Origin: Chitinophaga sp.
Lineage (GTDB): Bacteria > Bacteroidota > Bacteroidia > Chitinophagales > Chitinophagaceae
NCBI RefSeq assembly: GCF_019236475.1
Contig: NZ_JAFAIX010000013.1
Coordinates: forward strand, 558,001-622,000
Length of the DNA stretch: 64,000 nt
Direction of reading: 5' to 3'
Below are positions 44,710 through 54,857 of this stretch, piece after piece (positions within the stretch are counted from its first letter, which is position 1; every line of letters starts with the position of its first letter). Below the pieces are notes generated by a model, which did no database searches, was not told the DNA's origin, and was given only the letters and a program-made list of their open reading frames with translations. The position numbers and the translations under genes are program-made.

Positions 44710-46023
44710 TTATACAAAGAGGCTCAACACCAATGTGCCCGCCAGTCCTGTGATGGATACGATGGTTTCCATTACTGACCAAGTCTTAATCGTATCTTTC
44801 ACAGACAAGTTAAAGTATTCTTTGAACATCCAGAAACCAGCATCGTTTATATGAGAAAACATGAGGCTTCCGGCGCCAGTGGCCAGTACCATTAGATTAG
44901 GATTTACACCTGATGCAGGGATCATCGGCGCTATAATAGCAGCAGTAGTAAGACCCGCCACTGTAGCAGATCCTATGCATACTCGGATAATAGCGGCTAT
45001 GCCCCATGCCAGCACCAATGGATGTAAATGCAACTGCTGCAATGAATCAGCGATATAAGCACTTACCTTGCTGTCGTGCAACAATTGTGTCAATGCCCCG
45101 GAGCCGCCTATGATCAGTATAATCACGGCTACATCCTTCACTGCCTCATCCATCAATCCCAACATTCTTTTTGAGGACATCTTCCGACGGAACCCCAGCA
45201 AATACATACCATTCAACACGGCCAGCAGCATCACTATCAGGGGTTCGCCCAACCAGGTGGCCATATCGTACCAGATACTCCCTGCTGGCACCCATAGCTT
45301 TACCAATGCAGTCATAGCCAGCAACAGTACCGGTAGCATAGCAGCCAGCAGACTTGCTACCATACCTGGAATCTCATTTTCAGGCAGTTCTTTCGCCTCA
45401 AACATTTTGGATGGAGTGGTAGTGTAGTTTTTAAGTAAGCGGCTAAAAACAGGTCCTGCAAGGATGATTGCGGGAATGGCCACCAGTATACCATACAACA
45501 AGGTTAGTCCCATACTGGCATGGAAATATTGTACCAGTGCAGAGGGAGAAGGATGTGGAGGTAGATAACCGTGTGTTACAGAGAGAGACGCGAGCATAGG
45601 AATGCCCAGGTAGACAGCCGGTAATCCAGTACGCGCTGCCACCATGAAGATAAGCGGCACCATCAATACAAATCCGATGTTATAGAAGAGGGGAATTCCC
45701 ACTACAAAACCGGTAATCATCAGTGACCACTGTACGTACTTTGGACCGAGTAATTGCATGAGTCCACCTGTAATCCTTTGTCCCGCACCACTTTCCGCTA
45801 CGAGCTTTCCCAACATGCTGCCAAAAACAATGACTACAATTAAAGAGCCTAGTGTCTTCCCGATACCTGTCTGGATAGACTGGATAACATCCGTCATCTT
45901 CATATGCAGGGCCAATCCCATTAGCAGGGATACTATCAGGAAAGAGAGGAAGGTATTCAGCTTGCACCAGGTAACCAGTATTACCAGCAGCAGAATAGCA
46001 GCAATAACAATGAGTAATGGCAT
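44710..46023 (-). CDS. GntP-family permease
   Basis: A 437-residue membrane protein with about 12 hydrophobic segments. The family pattern is clear in FGSMLGKLVAESGAGQRI, GIPLFYNIGFVLMVPL, GYLPPHPSPSALV and GSATVAGLTTAAIIAP. GntP proteins import gluconate or other hydroxy acids with protons; because a D-threonine aldolase-like gene follows, a hydroxy amino acid such as D-threonine or D-serine is a plausible cargo (inference; DsdX is a GntP member that carries D-serine). Confidence 0.88.
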   Translation of the reverse strand: MPLLIVIAAILLLVILVTWCKLNTFLSFLIVSLLMGLALHMKMTDVIQSIQTGIGKTLGSLIVVIVFGSMLGKLVAESGAGQRITGGLMQLLGPKYVQWSLMITGFVVGIPLFYNIGFVLMVPLIFMVAARTGLPAVYLGIPMLASLSVTHGYLPPHPSPSALVQYFHASMGLTLLYGILVAIPAIILAGPVFSRLLKNYTTTPSKMFEAKELPENEIPGMVASLLAAMLPVLLLAMTALVKLWVPAGSIWYDMATWLGEPLIVMLLAVLNGMYLLGFRRKMSSKRMLGLMDEAVKDVAVIILIIGGSGALTQLLHDSKVSAYIADSLQQLHLHPLVLAWGIAAIIRVCIGSATVAGLTTAAIIAPMIPASGVNPNLMVLATGAGSLMFSHINDAGFWMFKEYFNLSVKDTIKTWSVMETIVSITGLAGTLVLSLFV

Positions 46024-46083
46024 ACTTGCTCATTTTTTAGGTAATGAACAAGATATAAAAAAACAGATGTAAAGTGAAGCTGC

Positions 46084-47364
46084 TTATTCGTATCGCAGCG
46101 CAATGATAGGATCTAGTTTGGAAGCCTTAAAGGCCGGATAAAGGCCGGAGATCAGGCCCACTAGCGCACAAAGGCTCACTCCTACGAAAATCCAGAACCA
46201 TGGAATATAAAATGGAGAACTCAGGAGAATGGACATAATATTCCCCAGCAGCATACCTGCAATCACTCCTATTAAGCCACCCATTACACTGATGATAATA
46301 GCCTCGTAAAGGAATTGCTTGCGGATAACTTTACTGGTGGCGCCCAAGGCTTTGGTAACCCCGATTTCGCGGGTACGCTCTGCCACAGAAACCAACATGA
46401 TATTCATAAGGCCTATGGCCGAACCAAAGAGCGTAATAAAGGCAATCGCAACGGCGAAAAGATTCACCTGGCTAAGACTTTTGAAGAGCATTTCCGCAAT
46501 GCTATCGCTCTTACTAATAACAAAGTTATCCTCTTCATTCACTGCCAGTCCGCGGATAACGCGGAAAAGCCCCGTAGCTTCTCCCTGTGCGGGTTCCATG
46601 TGATTGATATCCTTCACAGCGATACCAATCTGGTAAGAAACATTGGGTCTGTTGAATATTCTTCGTGTATTGTTGACCGTAGTGATGACCACATTATCAG
46701 CGCTCATCAGGCTACTGCTACCTTTGGAGGCCAGCACACCAATTACGCGATAACGCACATCTCCTACCCGAATGGTATTATTCACTACATTCTTCAGCTT
46801 CTTGCCGAACAGTTTTTCGGCCACGTCCTTACCTAAGATGGCGACATTTCTACCGGAGTTAACATCCAGGGAGTTAAAGTTTCTTCCCTGGGCGACTTCG
46901 TAGTTGGATATCAAGAGATAATTCTCATCGCCACCCAACACGGTCACATTAGGATTCGTTTTCTTATCATCCTTATAAACGGTGGCAATACCAGAAGCTC
47001 TAACATTAATACTGACCTGGGCTGGAAATTTGAATCTTTCCTTGAACGCCATTGCGTCTTGGTAGGAAATAACCTTATTACTGTTTGATTTCTTTACTTT
47101 TTTGATGTTTTTGTTCCCTTTTGAGGCTTTATCTCCACCATCATCCCCTATGCGTACTTGGATATCCCTGTTCCTGATACTGAAGCTATTTGCACCCATC
47201 ATAGCAAAGCTGCTGTAAATGCTGCTCTTCATACTGTCGATAGCTGTGAGAATACCTACCAGAACGGTGATACCTAAAGCGATAATTGCTACAGTAAGCC
47301 CGGTACGTAGTCTGTTACCGGTAACGGAACGATATGCTAGTGAAAATATATCTCGGGATTGCAT
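46084..47364 (-). CDS. MacB/FtsX-type ABC transporter permease
   Basis: A 426-residue inner-membrane protein: N-terminal transmembrane helix (about 21-43), large periplasmic MacB_PCD domain (about 45-290), then three C-terminal helices of the FtsX domain containing VAERTREIGVTKALGAT and a second conserved stretch LLGNIMSILL. Such permeases act with an ATPase to export lipoproteins, peptides or antibiotics. No ATPase gene lies next to it. The periplasmic part has a Lys/Asn/Gly-rich loop near residues 75-95. Confidence 0.87.
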   Translation of the reverse strand: MQSRDIFSLAYRSVTGNRLRTGLTVAIIALGITVLVGILTAIDSMKSSIYSSFAMMGANSFSIRNRDIQVRIGDDGGDKASKGNKNIKKVKKSNSNKVISYQDAMAFKERFKFPAQVSINVRASGIATVYKDDKKTNPNVTVLGGDENYLLISNYEVAQGRNFNSLDVNSGRNVAILGKDVAEKLFGKKLKNVVNNTIRVGDVRYRVIGVLASKGSSSLMSADNVVITTVNNTRRIFNRPNVSYQIGIAVKDINHMEPAQGEATGLFRVIRGLAVNEEDNFVISKSDSIAEMLFKSLSQVNLFAVAIAFITLFGSAIGLMNIMLVSVAERTREIGVTKALGATSKVIRKQFLYEAIIISVMGGLIGVIAGMLLGNIMSILLSSPFYIPWFWIFVGVSLCALVGLISGLYPAFKASKLDPIIALRYE

Positions 47365-47444
47365 AATTACGGGTTAATAGTAAAGTTAATATAATAATGC
47401 ATTCGAAACGCGCTTATTTGGGATGAATGGTTCCTTTAAAGCAA

Positions 47445-47473
47445 GAGGGCCCGCGCTATCTGCGCGGGCCCTC
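47445..47473 (-). terminator. nuo operon terminator
   Basis: Perfect GC-rich 12-bp stem (47445-47456 with 47462-47473), TATCT loop, 25 bp beyond the nuoN stop. On the minus strand TTGC follows, so the U-run is weak. Confidence 0.7.
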
Positions 47474-47497
47474 ATCTTATATCGTATTACTATGTGT

Positions 47498-48871
47498 TTA
47501 GAGGCAACCTATCACCAGGTGAGGGAAGATACCCATCGCCAGAACGATGATAACGGTCAGGATCAGGGCTGCTTTAAAGCCACCTGAAACTGGTTCCAGT
47601 ACAGGAGTGCCCTGTTTGAAGTACATAGCGATAATCACTCTGAAATAGTAGTATACGCTGATAGCTGCACAAAGCACTGCTAGGATTACCAACCAAAGCA
47701 TGTGTCCTTGCTGGATGGCAGCCGCCAGTACGAAGTATTTCGCGAAGAAACCAGCAGTAATGGGAATACCCGCCAGAGAGAACAGGAATACAGTTACTGC
47801 AAAAGCCAGCAACGGTTCTTTCTTAGCCAAGCCATTGAAGCCTTCGAAGGTATAGTCATGCATGCGCATCAGTACTGCAAAAACACCGATGGTAGCCACG
47901 CTATAAGCAGCAGCATACAGGATAATTCCTTGTGCAGCCATCTGATTCATAGCGATGACAGCAAACAGCATGAAACCTGCCTGCGCAATACTGGAGTAAG
48001 CCAGCATACGTTTTACACTTTGCTGGAATACTGCGGTGAAGTTACCGAGTACCAAAGTCAGTGCAGTGATGATAGACAAGATCAGCATCCAATGCTGGCT
48101 GATGGTACCGCCATTGAAACCTACATGGAACAACCTTACAAAAGCGATGAAACCACCTGCTTTTACTACTGTTGCCATGAAAGAGGTGAATACGGTTGGT
48201 GAACCATCGTATACGTCTGGTGTCCAGAAATGGAATGGCACTGCAGATACTTTGAAAGACAGTGCAAAAGCCACCAGGATAATACCGCATAATGCAAGTG
48301 GAGAAACGTTCTCAGCACCCAGTCCGAGGGAACTGATTTCGAAAGTACCTGCAGAACCGTAAATCAAGGTGATACCCATCAGGAGTATACCTGTAGAGAA
48401 ACAGCCCATCAGGAAATACTTCAGGGAAGCCTCATTACTTTTCTGATTCTTTTTATCGCTACCTGCCAGGATATACTGTGGAATGGACATAATCTCAATG
48501 GCCAGGAACAACATCAGCAGGTTGCTGAAGGTAGATGCCAGAGAGATACCAGCCAAAATGAAGAATATCAGCGCAAAATAATCTGCGACATGTTCTCCCA
48601 CTTTTTCAAAATCACTGCCGGATAACAGGAAATATATCAACGTAGAACCCAATGCTACGGCATTGAAGATCACACTGAATTTAGACACTTCAATCATGCC
48701 AAACATAGTATAGCTACCCAGCTCAACAGAAGGATACTGTACGAGGTTAGCTATAAAAGCTATAATAATGGCCGCTATGGCAAAAAATTTAATGGTCTGC
48801 TTATTTCGTGCAAATAAACCAACAAACATCAGTACAACGCCCGATAAAGCAGTAGAAATTAGTGCATTCAT
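47498..48871 (-). CDS. nuoN: NADH-quinone oxidoreductase subunit N
   Basis: A 457-residue antiporter-like membrane subunit of complex I with about 14 helices, one of three proton channels. Conserved features include FLAIEIMSIPQYILAG, FKVSAVPFHFWTPDVYDG with the channel lysine, and KRMLAYSSIAQAGFMLF. Last gene of the nuo operon, 23 bp after nuoM. Confidence 0.95.
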   Translation of the reverse strand: MNALISTALSGVVLMFVGLFARNKQTIKFFAIAAIIIAFIANLVQYPSVELGSYTMFGMIEVSKFSVIFNAVALGSTLIYFLLSGSDFEKVGEHVADYFALIFFILAGISLASTFSNLLMLFLAIEIMSIPQYILAGSDKKNQKSNEASLKYFLMGCFSTGILLMGITLIYGSAGTFEISSLGLGAENVSPLALCGIILVAFALSFKVSAVPFHFWTPDVYDGSPTVFTSFMATVVKAGGFIAFVRLFHVGFNGGTISQHWMLILSIITALTLVLGNFTAVFQQSVKRMLAYSSIAQAGFMLFAVIAMNQMAAQGIILYAAAYSVATIGVFAVLMRMHDYTFEGFNGLAKKEPLLAFAVTVFLFSLAGIPITAGFFAKYFVLAAAIQQGHMLWLVILAVLCAAISVYYYFRVIIAMYFKQGTPVLEPVSGGFKAALILTVIIVLAMGIFPHLVIGCL

Positions 48872-48894
48872 ATTTTTGCGTTACAAAACCCCGT

Positions 48895-50328
48895 TTAAAA
48901 TTTAAGAACCCCTGCTGTTGTGCTGCTAACCAGATCCAGGATTGGTTTTGGATAAACACCCAAGATCAGGATGATAGCAACCACCACGCTCAGCGCCAGT
49001 GTTTCACCAGGCTGCAGGTCAGTAGTAGTATCTGTTAATGCATTCGTGTTGCCGAACATTACTTTCTGAATCATATTCAGTGTATACACTGCTGCGAGTA
49101 TGATACCCAGTCCGGCAATGGCCATAAACCAGTGATTATAGTGGAAAAGTCCGCTAAACATCAGGAACTCACCTACAAAACCGTTCGTCAATGGCAGACC
49201 GATATTGGCAAGACTGATGATTACCAGGAAGGTAGCCATACGAGGAGCCTTCTGCGCCATACCGCCCAAATCGTCCATATTTTTCACTTTCAGACGTTGC
49301 TGGATAATTTCAACGATTATCCACAATCCGATAATGTTAATACCGTGGTTGAACATCTGCAACAGCGCACCCTGCATACCCTGCTCCGTTTTGGAGAAGA
49401 TAGCAGCACTCATCAAACCAATATGCGCAATGGAAGAATAAGCAATCAATCGTTTCAGATCACTCTGTACCATGGCGATGCAAGAAGCATAGATGATACC
49501 GATGATAGATAATACGATAGCTACATCTGTCCACATGCTAGCGCCTTCTGGCAATACCGGCAGCAACCAACGAATCAGACCAAACAGACCCATTTTCACC
49601 ATTATACCAGAGAGGATCATGGTTACAGGGGTTGGAGATTGTTCGTAAGTATCTGGCTGCCAAGTGTGGAAAGGAAACACTGGCATTTTGATGGCAAATG
49701 CAACAAAAAACAGCCAGAAGAGCCAGTTTTGTTGATCAGCACCCAAATGCAGGGTAGTAAAGCTTTCCCAACTGAATGAATGATCCGGAGTTTGTGCATA
49801 TAGGTAGATGATACCTACCAGCATCAGCAGTGAACCCAGGAATGTATAAACGAAGAACTTAAAGGTAACGGCTATACGTTTTTCGCCTCCCCAGAGTGAG
49901 CAGAGGAAATAAACGGGAATCAGTGCCAGCTCCCAGAAGATGTAGAACTGCAGGGCATCAAACGCGGTGAATACACCGGTCAGACCCGCCTGCGATAATA
50001 ACATCAGTCCGTAAAAGCTGCTGGAAGATTCGTATTCGCGGTTATGAATGTTGATGAAAACAAGCAGAAAAGCAATGGCTGTAAGTAAACACAGCATCAT
50101 GCCCATTCCATCTAACCCTACTTTGAATTGACTCCCCAGCTGAGGAATCCAGTTGGCTGCAAAGCTCAAATCTGCTGGTGCAGTACCGAGGCGGCACCAT
50201 GCGCCGATTGCTGTTGCCACCGTTGCCAGGGATGCTACCATCGCCAGCATTTTAGGCCCGGATCCCTTCAGGCCAAATGCGATAAGGCCCGCTATGAAAG
50301 GAATCAATATTAATAAAACTGTCAACAT
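48895..50328 (-). CDS. nuoM: NADH-quinone oxidoreductase subunit M
   Basis: A 477-residue antiporter-like subunit pumping protons. Signatures: FYIFWELALIPVYFL with the essential glutamate, AFAIKMPVFPFHTWQPDTYEQS, and KRLIAYSSIAHIG. It lies between nuoL and nuoN. Confidence 0.95.
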   Translation of the reverse strand: MLTVLLILIPFIAGLIAFGLKGSGPKMLAMVASLATVATAIGAWCRLGTAPADLSFAANWIPQLGSQFKVGLDGMGMMLCLLTAIAFLLVFINIHNREYESSSSFYGLMLLSQAGLTGVFTAFDALQFYIFWELALIPVYFLCSLWGGEKRIAVTFKFFVYTFLGSLLMLVGIIYLYAQTPDHSFSWESFTTLHLGADQQNWLFWLFFVAFAIKMPVFPFHTWQPDTYEQSPTPVTMILSGIMVKMGLFGLIRWLLPVLPEGASMWTDVAIVLSIIGIIYASCIAMVQSDLKRLIAYSSIAHIGLMSAAIFSKTEQGMQGALLQMFNHGINIIGLWIIVEIIQQRLKVKNMDDLGGMAQKAPRMATFLVIISLANIGLPLTNGFVGEFLMFSGLFHYNHWFMAIAGLGIILAAVYTLNMIQKVMFGNTNALTDTTTDLQPGETLALSVVVAIILILGVYPKPILDLVSSTTAGVLKF

Positions 50329-50361
50329 AATTTATCTGCGCTTGTAACTTCTGCTTTTGGT

Positions 50362-52260
50362 TTATAATAAGAATCCGATCACAAATAATACGATCATACC
50401 AATTACCATGGCAAAGATGTAGAACCCAACATTTCCACTTTGTAACTGGCGGAACTGGTTACTACCCCATTTAACACCACGACCGACACCATTTACCAGT
50501 CTGTCAATTCCGGATTTTTCAATAGTATCCCGGAAGAAACGACTCAGTTCATAGAGAGGTTTTACGATTACCGCATCATATATCTCATCAACATACCATT
50601 TGTTTTCCAGTACTTTTCCTAAGCCTGTGCTTTCAGCACCAGTATCCTGGTAGTTGACAAAACGAGAACGTGCAAAGAAGATCATTACTATTACCAACGC
50701 ACTGCTCAATCCCATCAGCAACCATTCTGTGCTGTGGCCCAGATGATGCGCCACTGCAAACGGTGCAGACGGTGCGAAGATAGGTTCCAGGTATTCCGCC
50801 AGGAAGTTCTTGGCACCAAATACTTCCGGCATGCCAACATAACCACCGAAGATGGACAGTACAGCAAGAATTACCAGTGGAATGGTGATAGCAGCAGGAC
50901 TTTCATGCAAGTGATGTTCTTGTTCGTGTGTGCCACGGAACTGACCGCAGAAAGTGATATAATACAGTCGGAACATATAGAAGGCTGTCATCAGCGCACC
51001 GATAAGTCCAAACGCATAATAAGAGATATTCACTCCAAAGGCATTTGCGAGGATTTCATCTTTGGAGAAGAAACCGGAGAATCCAGGGATACCTGCAATG
51101 GCTAGGCAACCTACGAGGAATGTCCAGTGAGTGGTAGGCATATATTTTTTCAGTCCACCCATTTTACGGATATCCTGTTCGCCACCCATTGCGTGGATAA
51201 CGGAACCGGAACCGAGGAACAACAGCGCTTTAAAGAAAGCGTGTGTCATTACGTGGAATACCGCCGCACCGTAAGCGCCAACGCCCAGTGCGAGGAACAT
51301 ATAACCCAACTGGCTTACTGTAGAATAGGCCAGTACTTTTTTGATATCGTTTTGTTTTAGGGCGATGGTAGCTGCAAAGAGTGCAGTTGCCAAACCAATC
51401 ACCGCTACGATAGTCTGAACACAAGGTGCCAATGTGTAAATCACGTTGCTACGAGCAATCATGTAAATACCGGCAGTCACCATGGTGGCAGCGTGGATCA
51501 GGGCAGATACAGGAGTAGGACCCGCCATCGCATCTGGTAACCAAGTATACAGCGGAATTTGCGCTGATTTACCGGTAGCACCTACAAAGAGGAAGATAGC
51601 GATAGCCGCCAGAACTGGGCTATTCATGCCCAGTGGCGCTGCTTTTGCAAATACTTCAGGGAAAGTAACTGTACCAAATTGCATAATCATGAAGAAGATA
51701 CCGATCAGGAAACCGAGGTCACCGATACGGTTCATGATGAATGCTTTCTTGGCAGCATTATTATAACTGGTATTTTTAAACCAGAAACCAATCAAGAGAT
51801 AAGAACATAAACCTACGCCTTCCCAACCGATGAACATCATCACATAGTTGGCACCCAATACGAGGATCAGCATAGAGAATACGAAGAGATTGAGGTAAGC
51901 AAAATATCTTGCGAAGCTCTCATTGCTCTCATCATGCATGTAAGAAGTAGAGTAGATATGGATCAGGGTACCTACACCGGTAATAATCAGGAGGAAAAGT
52001 GCACTCAGTTGATCTACCTGAAAAGCGAAGGGAATATGAAGTGATCCGACAGAAATGAAATCGAACAGGCTAACAACCTGTGCAGTAAATCCCGGGGTTT
52101 TCACCTGGAAAAAAATCAATAAGCTCACCACAAAGGCAGCCAACACCGTACTGCTTCCAACAAACCCTACGAGGGACTTGGATAAAAATCTGCGTCCCAA
52201 TCCATTCACCAGGAAACCTAATAATGGTAAAAATGGTACCAGCCAAACTAGATTAATCAT
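50362..52260 (-). CDS. nuoL: NADH-quinone oxidoreductase subunit L
   Basis: A 632-residue antiporter-like subunit with about 16 helices including the long lateral helix near the C-terminus. Signatures: MFIGWEGVGLCSYLLIGFW, GKSAQIPLYTWLPDAMAGPT and KKVLAYSTVSQLGYM. Length fits the family. Spacer to nuoK is 56 bp. Confidence 0.95.
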   Translation of the reverse strand: MINLVWLVPFLPLLGFLVNGLGRRFLSKSLVGFVGSSTVLAAFVVSLLIFFQVKTPGFTAQVVSLFDFISVGSLHIPFAFQVDQLSALFLLIITGVGTLIHIYSTSYMHDESNESFARYFAYLNLFVFSMLILVLGANYVMMFIGWEGVGLCSYLLIGFWFKNTSYNNAAKKAFIMNRIGDLGFLIGIFFMIMQFGTVTFPEVFAKAAPLGMNSPVLAAIAIFLFVGATGKSAQIPLYTWLPDAMAGPTPVSALIHAATMVTAGIYMIARSNVIYTLAPCVQTIVAVIGLATALFAATIALKQNDIKKVLAYSTVSQLGYMFLALGVGAYGAAVFHVMTHAFFKALLFLGSGSVIHAMGGEQDIRKMGGLKKYMPTTHWTFLVGCLAIAGIPGFSGFFSKDEILANAFGVNISYYAFGLIGALMTAFYMFRLYYITFCGQFRGTHEQEHHLHESPAAITIPLVILAVLSIFGGYVGMPEVFGAKNFLAEYLEPIFAPSAPFAVAHHLGHSTEWLLMGLSSALVIVMIFFARSRFVNYQDTGAESTGLGKVLENKWYVDEIYDAVIVKPLYELSRFFRDTIEKSGIDRLVNGVGRGVKWGSNQFRQLQSGNVGFYIFAMVIGMIVLFVIGFLL

Positions 52261-52316
52261 TTATCAATTCTATTTACGACGTCGAAGAAATTAATAATTA
52301 TGAAGGATGAGAATTA

Positions 52317-52634
52317 TTAATTTTTCAGCCTGTTAAGAATGTTAATATCTACGGATTTTGTATTTCTGTAGACCATTGTAATGATGGCCAGGCCCACTGC
52401 TACTTCAGCAGCTGCTACAACCATGATGAAGAACACGAATAACTGCGCTGATCCGGCATCTACTTTTCCGGCATCTGCCCACATTTTTGAGAAGGCAACC
52501 AGCAACAGGTTTACTGCATTTAACATCAGTTCTATGCACATAAAAATGATGATGGCATTTCTACGCATCAACACTCCCATAACACCAATGCAAAACAGGG
52601 CGATACTCAGGAATATGTAATATTGAACAGGCAT
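52317..52634 (-). CDS. nuoK: NADH-quinone oxidoreductase subunit K
   Basis: A 105-residue subunit with three helices. Two membrane glutamates of the proton path are visible in [13 protein letters not shown] and [11 protein letters not shown]. The spacer to nuoJ holds TCGTAA-type iterons. Confidence 0.95.
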   Translation of the reverse strand: MPVQYYIFLSIALFCIGVMGVLMRRNAIIIFMCIELMLNAVNLLLVAFSKMWADAGKVDAGSAQLFVFFIMVVAAAEVAVGLAIITMVYRNTKSVDINILNRLKN

Positions 52635-52641
52635 ATAAATG

Positions 52642-52661
52642 AATTACGATTTACGAACTAC
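52642..52661 (-). repeat. TCGTAA iterons, nuoJ-nuoK spacer
   Basis: On the minus strand, TTCGTAAATCGTAATT: two heptamer units in tandem. The same unit recurs in two other nuo spacers. Confidence 0.5.
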
Positions 52662-52676
52662 ACTGACCTGATAGGA

Positions 52677-53177
52677 TCAGTCTTTTTTACCAATTACTAC
52701 TGCACCTATCATTGCACTGAGGAACAGAATACTGCTGATCTCAAAAGGCACCACATACTGTGTAAACAGGAGTTTACCCAGGTTATGGATCAGACCAATT
52801 TCAACCGCAGTATCATTCAGTGCAGGTACGCTTGCATCACGCAGTGCTGCTACCAGTACTACCAACAGCGCGCCGCCACTGATAGCCCCGGCATATTTCA
52901 GCCAGTTGCGTTTGTGCGGCTCAATGTCTGCATTCAGATTCATCAGCATCATCACATAAAGGAACAATACCATGATGGCTCCTGCATAAACGATGATGTG
53001 TACTACTGCCAGGAATTGTGCATTCAGCATGATGTAATGTCCGGCTATCGCGAAGAATGTCACGATCAGACATAATACACTGGTAACGGGATTTTTACTC
53101 AATACTACGCCCAACGCTGATACCAGCGCAACGAACGACAGCACCATGAAAATTATTTGTTGTATACTCATTCCCAT
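52677..53177 (-). CDS. nuoJ: NADH-quinone oxidoreductase subunit J
   Basis: A 166-residue membrane subunit with five helices; FLAVVHIIVYAGAIMVLFLY is the conserved segment carrying the pi-bulge helix. Met3 (53171) is an alternative start. C-terminal residues KKD are cytoplasmic. Confidence 0.94.
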   Translation of the reverse strand: MGMSIQQIIFMVLSFVALVSALGVVLSKNPVTSVLCLIVTFFAIAGHYIMLNAQFLAVVHIIVYAGAIMVLFLYVMMLMNLNADIEPHKRNWLKYAGAISGGALLVVLVAALRDASVPALNDTAVEIGLIHNLGKLLFTQYVVPFEISSILFLSAMIGAVVIGKKD

Positions 53178-53219
53178 CTCTGCTATGTTTGACTATTGTA
53201 TTGTGTTTTTAGGAAGAAA

Positions 53220-53723
53220 TTATTTATTGTCTTTGGGATTAGGGATCAGGAGATCTTGTTTCCCATAGATAAAGCCTTTACGCTGATAATCCGCTGGAGG
53301 GAAGGTTTCAGACATGTAAACGGCGTCTTTAGGACATGCTTCTTCACAAAAACCACAGAATATGCAACGTAGCATATTGATCTCATAGCGGGCAGCATAT
53401 TTCTCTTCACGGTACAGATGTTCTTCTCCGGGTTTTCTTTCTGCTGCTTCCATAGTGATCGCTTCAGCCGGACAAGCAACTGCGCAGAGTCCGCAGGCAG
53501 TGCATCTTTCACGACCTTCTTCATCTCTGTTCAGTACATGCAGTCCACGGAATACAGGGCTGAATTGACGTTTCTTCTCTGGAAAGCTAACGGTAGCTTT
53601 ACGTCTGAAAAGGTGTTTCAGGGTAATCCACATCCCCTTTGCGATACCGGGGATATACAATTTCTCCATGGGAGTCATGGGACTGCGATCAACCGGTTTT
53701 GCCCTATTAGTTAAAGTTTGCAT
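53220..53723 (-). CDS. nuoI: NADH-quinone oxidoreductase subunit I
   Basis: A 167-residue ferredoxin-like subunit carrying clusters N6a and N6b: CTACGLCAVACP and CIFCGFCEEACP are both complete. It joins the peripheral arm to the quinone site. The hairpin at 53742 lies between nuoH and this gene. Confidence 0.95.
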   Translation of the reverse strand: MQTLTNRAKPVDRSPMTPMEKLYIPGIAKGMWITLKHLFRRKATVSFPEKKRQFSPVFRGLHVLNRDEEGRERCTACGLCAVACPAEAITMEAAERKPGEEHLYREEKYAARYEINMLRCIFCGFCEEACPKDAVYMSETFPPADYQRKGFIYGKQDLLIPNPKDNK

Positions 53724-53741
53724 AATAAATGCTATTTAAGG

Positions 53742-53765
53742 CCTGCCATTGTTGCCAATGGCAGG
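53742..53765 (-). repeat. hairpin in the nuoH-nuoI spacer
   Basis: Perfect 10-bp arms (53742-53751 with 53756-53765) and a 4-nt loop, with no U-run. Likely an mRNA processing or stability element. Confidence 0.55.
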
Positions 53766-53777
53766 GAAAATACATGA

Positions 53778-54821
53778 TTAATGTTGACGTAATAATACCA
53801 CAGCGCCTGTGATCAGCATATTTGCCAATGCCACTGGAATCAATACTCTCCAGCCCAAACGCATCAACTGATCGTAACGGAATCTTGGGATTGTCCAACG
53901 TACCCACATGAATACGAAAATGAAGAACAATATTTTCAGGAAAAATAAGAAGAACCCTAACAGGGCTATCGCATTTTCATTCCAACCAAGACTGTCCATA
54001 CCTGGGAAGGAATAACCTCCGAAATACATGGTAGCGATCAATGCAGAGCTGATGAACATATTGATATACTCCGCAAACAGGAAGAAGCCCAGTTTCATGG
54101 AAGAATATTCCAGGTGATAACCACCATTGAGCTCATTCTCTGCCTCTGGTAAGTCGAATGGAGTACGGTTACATTCAGCGAAAGCACAAATAAGGAAAAT
54201 CACAAAGCCCAGTGGCTGCAGGAATACATTCCACATACCATGGCGCTGCTGTTCAACAATTTCTTTCAAACTGAGCGTACCTGTCAGCATCAGCAGCGCG
54301 ATCAAAGCCAGACCCATAGGCAGCTCATAAGAGATGATCTGGGAGGCAGCACGCACAGATGCCAGCAGGGAATATTTGTTGTTGGAAGCCCAACCACCAA
54401 TCATGATACCATACACACCCATACTCACTACTCCGAAAATAAAGAGGATACCGATATTCACATCAGCCACCTGCAAGGAAACAGAACGTCCTGCGATGGT
54501 GATGGTATCTCCCCATGGAATAACAGCACTGGTCATACAGGCCACCATCATTGCAATGGACGGACCCAGAATAAACAGAAATCTGTTGGAGTTGGTTGGG
54601 ATAATCTCTTCCTTGAAAAAGAGTTTACCACCATCCGCCAGCGGCTGGAGCAATCCCATTGGACCCGCACGGTTAGGACCCAGACGGTCCTGAATCCAGG
54701 CGGCCACCTTTCTTTCACCCCAGGTGGAATACATGGCCACCACCAGTGAGAGCACCAATACTCCGGAAATCAGGAGTATTTTCTCCACTAAATAAAACCA
54801 GTCTATGCTTAATAACGTCAT
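53778..54821 (-). CDS. nuoH: NADH-quinone oxidoreductase subunit H
   Basis: A 347-residue membrane subunit forming the quinone chamber. QDRLGPNRAGPMGLLQPLAD and FAECNRTPFDLPEAENELNGG are the conserved quinone-site loops. Start taken at the ATG at 54821; a TTG two codons earlier is unlikely. Confidence 0.95.
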   Translation of the reverse strand: MTLLSIDWFYLVEKILLISGVLVLSLVVAMYSTWGERKVAAWIQDRLGPNRAGPMGLLQPLADGGKLFFKEEIIPTNSNRFLFILGPSIAMMVACMTSAVIPWGDTITIAGRSVSLQVADVNIGILFIFGVVSMGVYGIMIGGWASNNKYSLLASVRAASQIISYELPMGLALIALLMLTGTLSLKEIVEQQRHGMWNVFLQPLGFVIFLICAFAECNRTPFDLPEAENELNGGYHLEYSSMKLGFFLFAEYINMFISSALIATMYFGGYSFPGMDSLGWNENAIALLGFFLFFLKILFFIFVFMWVRWTIPRFRYDQLMRLGWRVLIPVALANMLITGAVVLLRQH

Positions 54822-54828
54822 TATCAAG

Positions 54829-54857
54829 TACGATTACGAATTACGAATTACGATTTA
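54829..54857 (-). repeat. TCGTAA iterons, nuoG-nuoH junction
   Basis: Four successive TCGTA(A) units on the minus strand. The first overlaps the last codons of nuoG and supplies its TAA stop. Confidence 0.6.

Noticed and set aside
54848-54850. Possible frameshift truncating nuoG
   Set aside because: No continuation of a molybdopterin-type domain is found in any frame downstream; nuoH begins 26 bp later, so the short form looks genuine.
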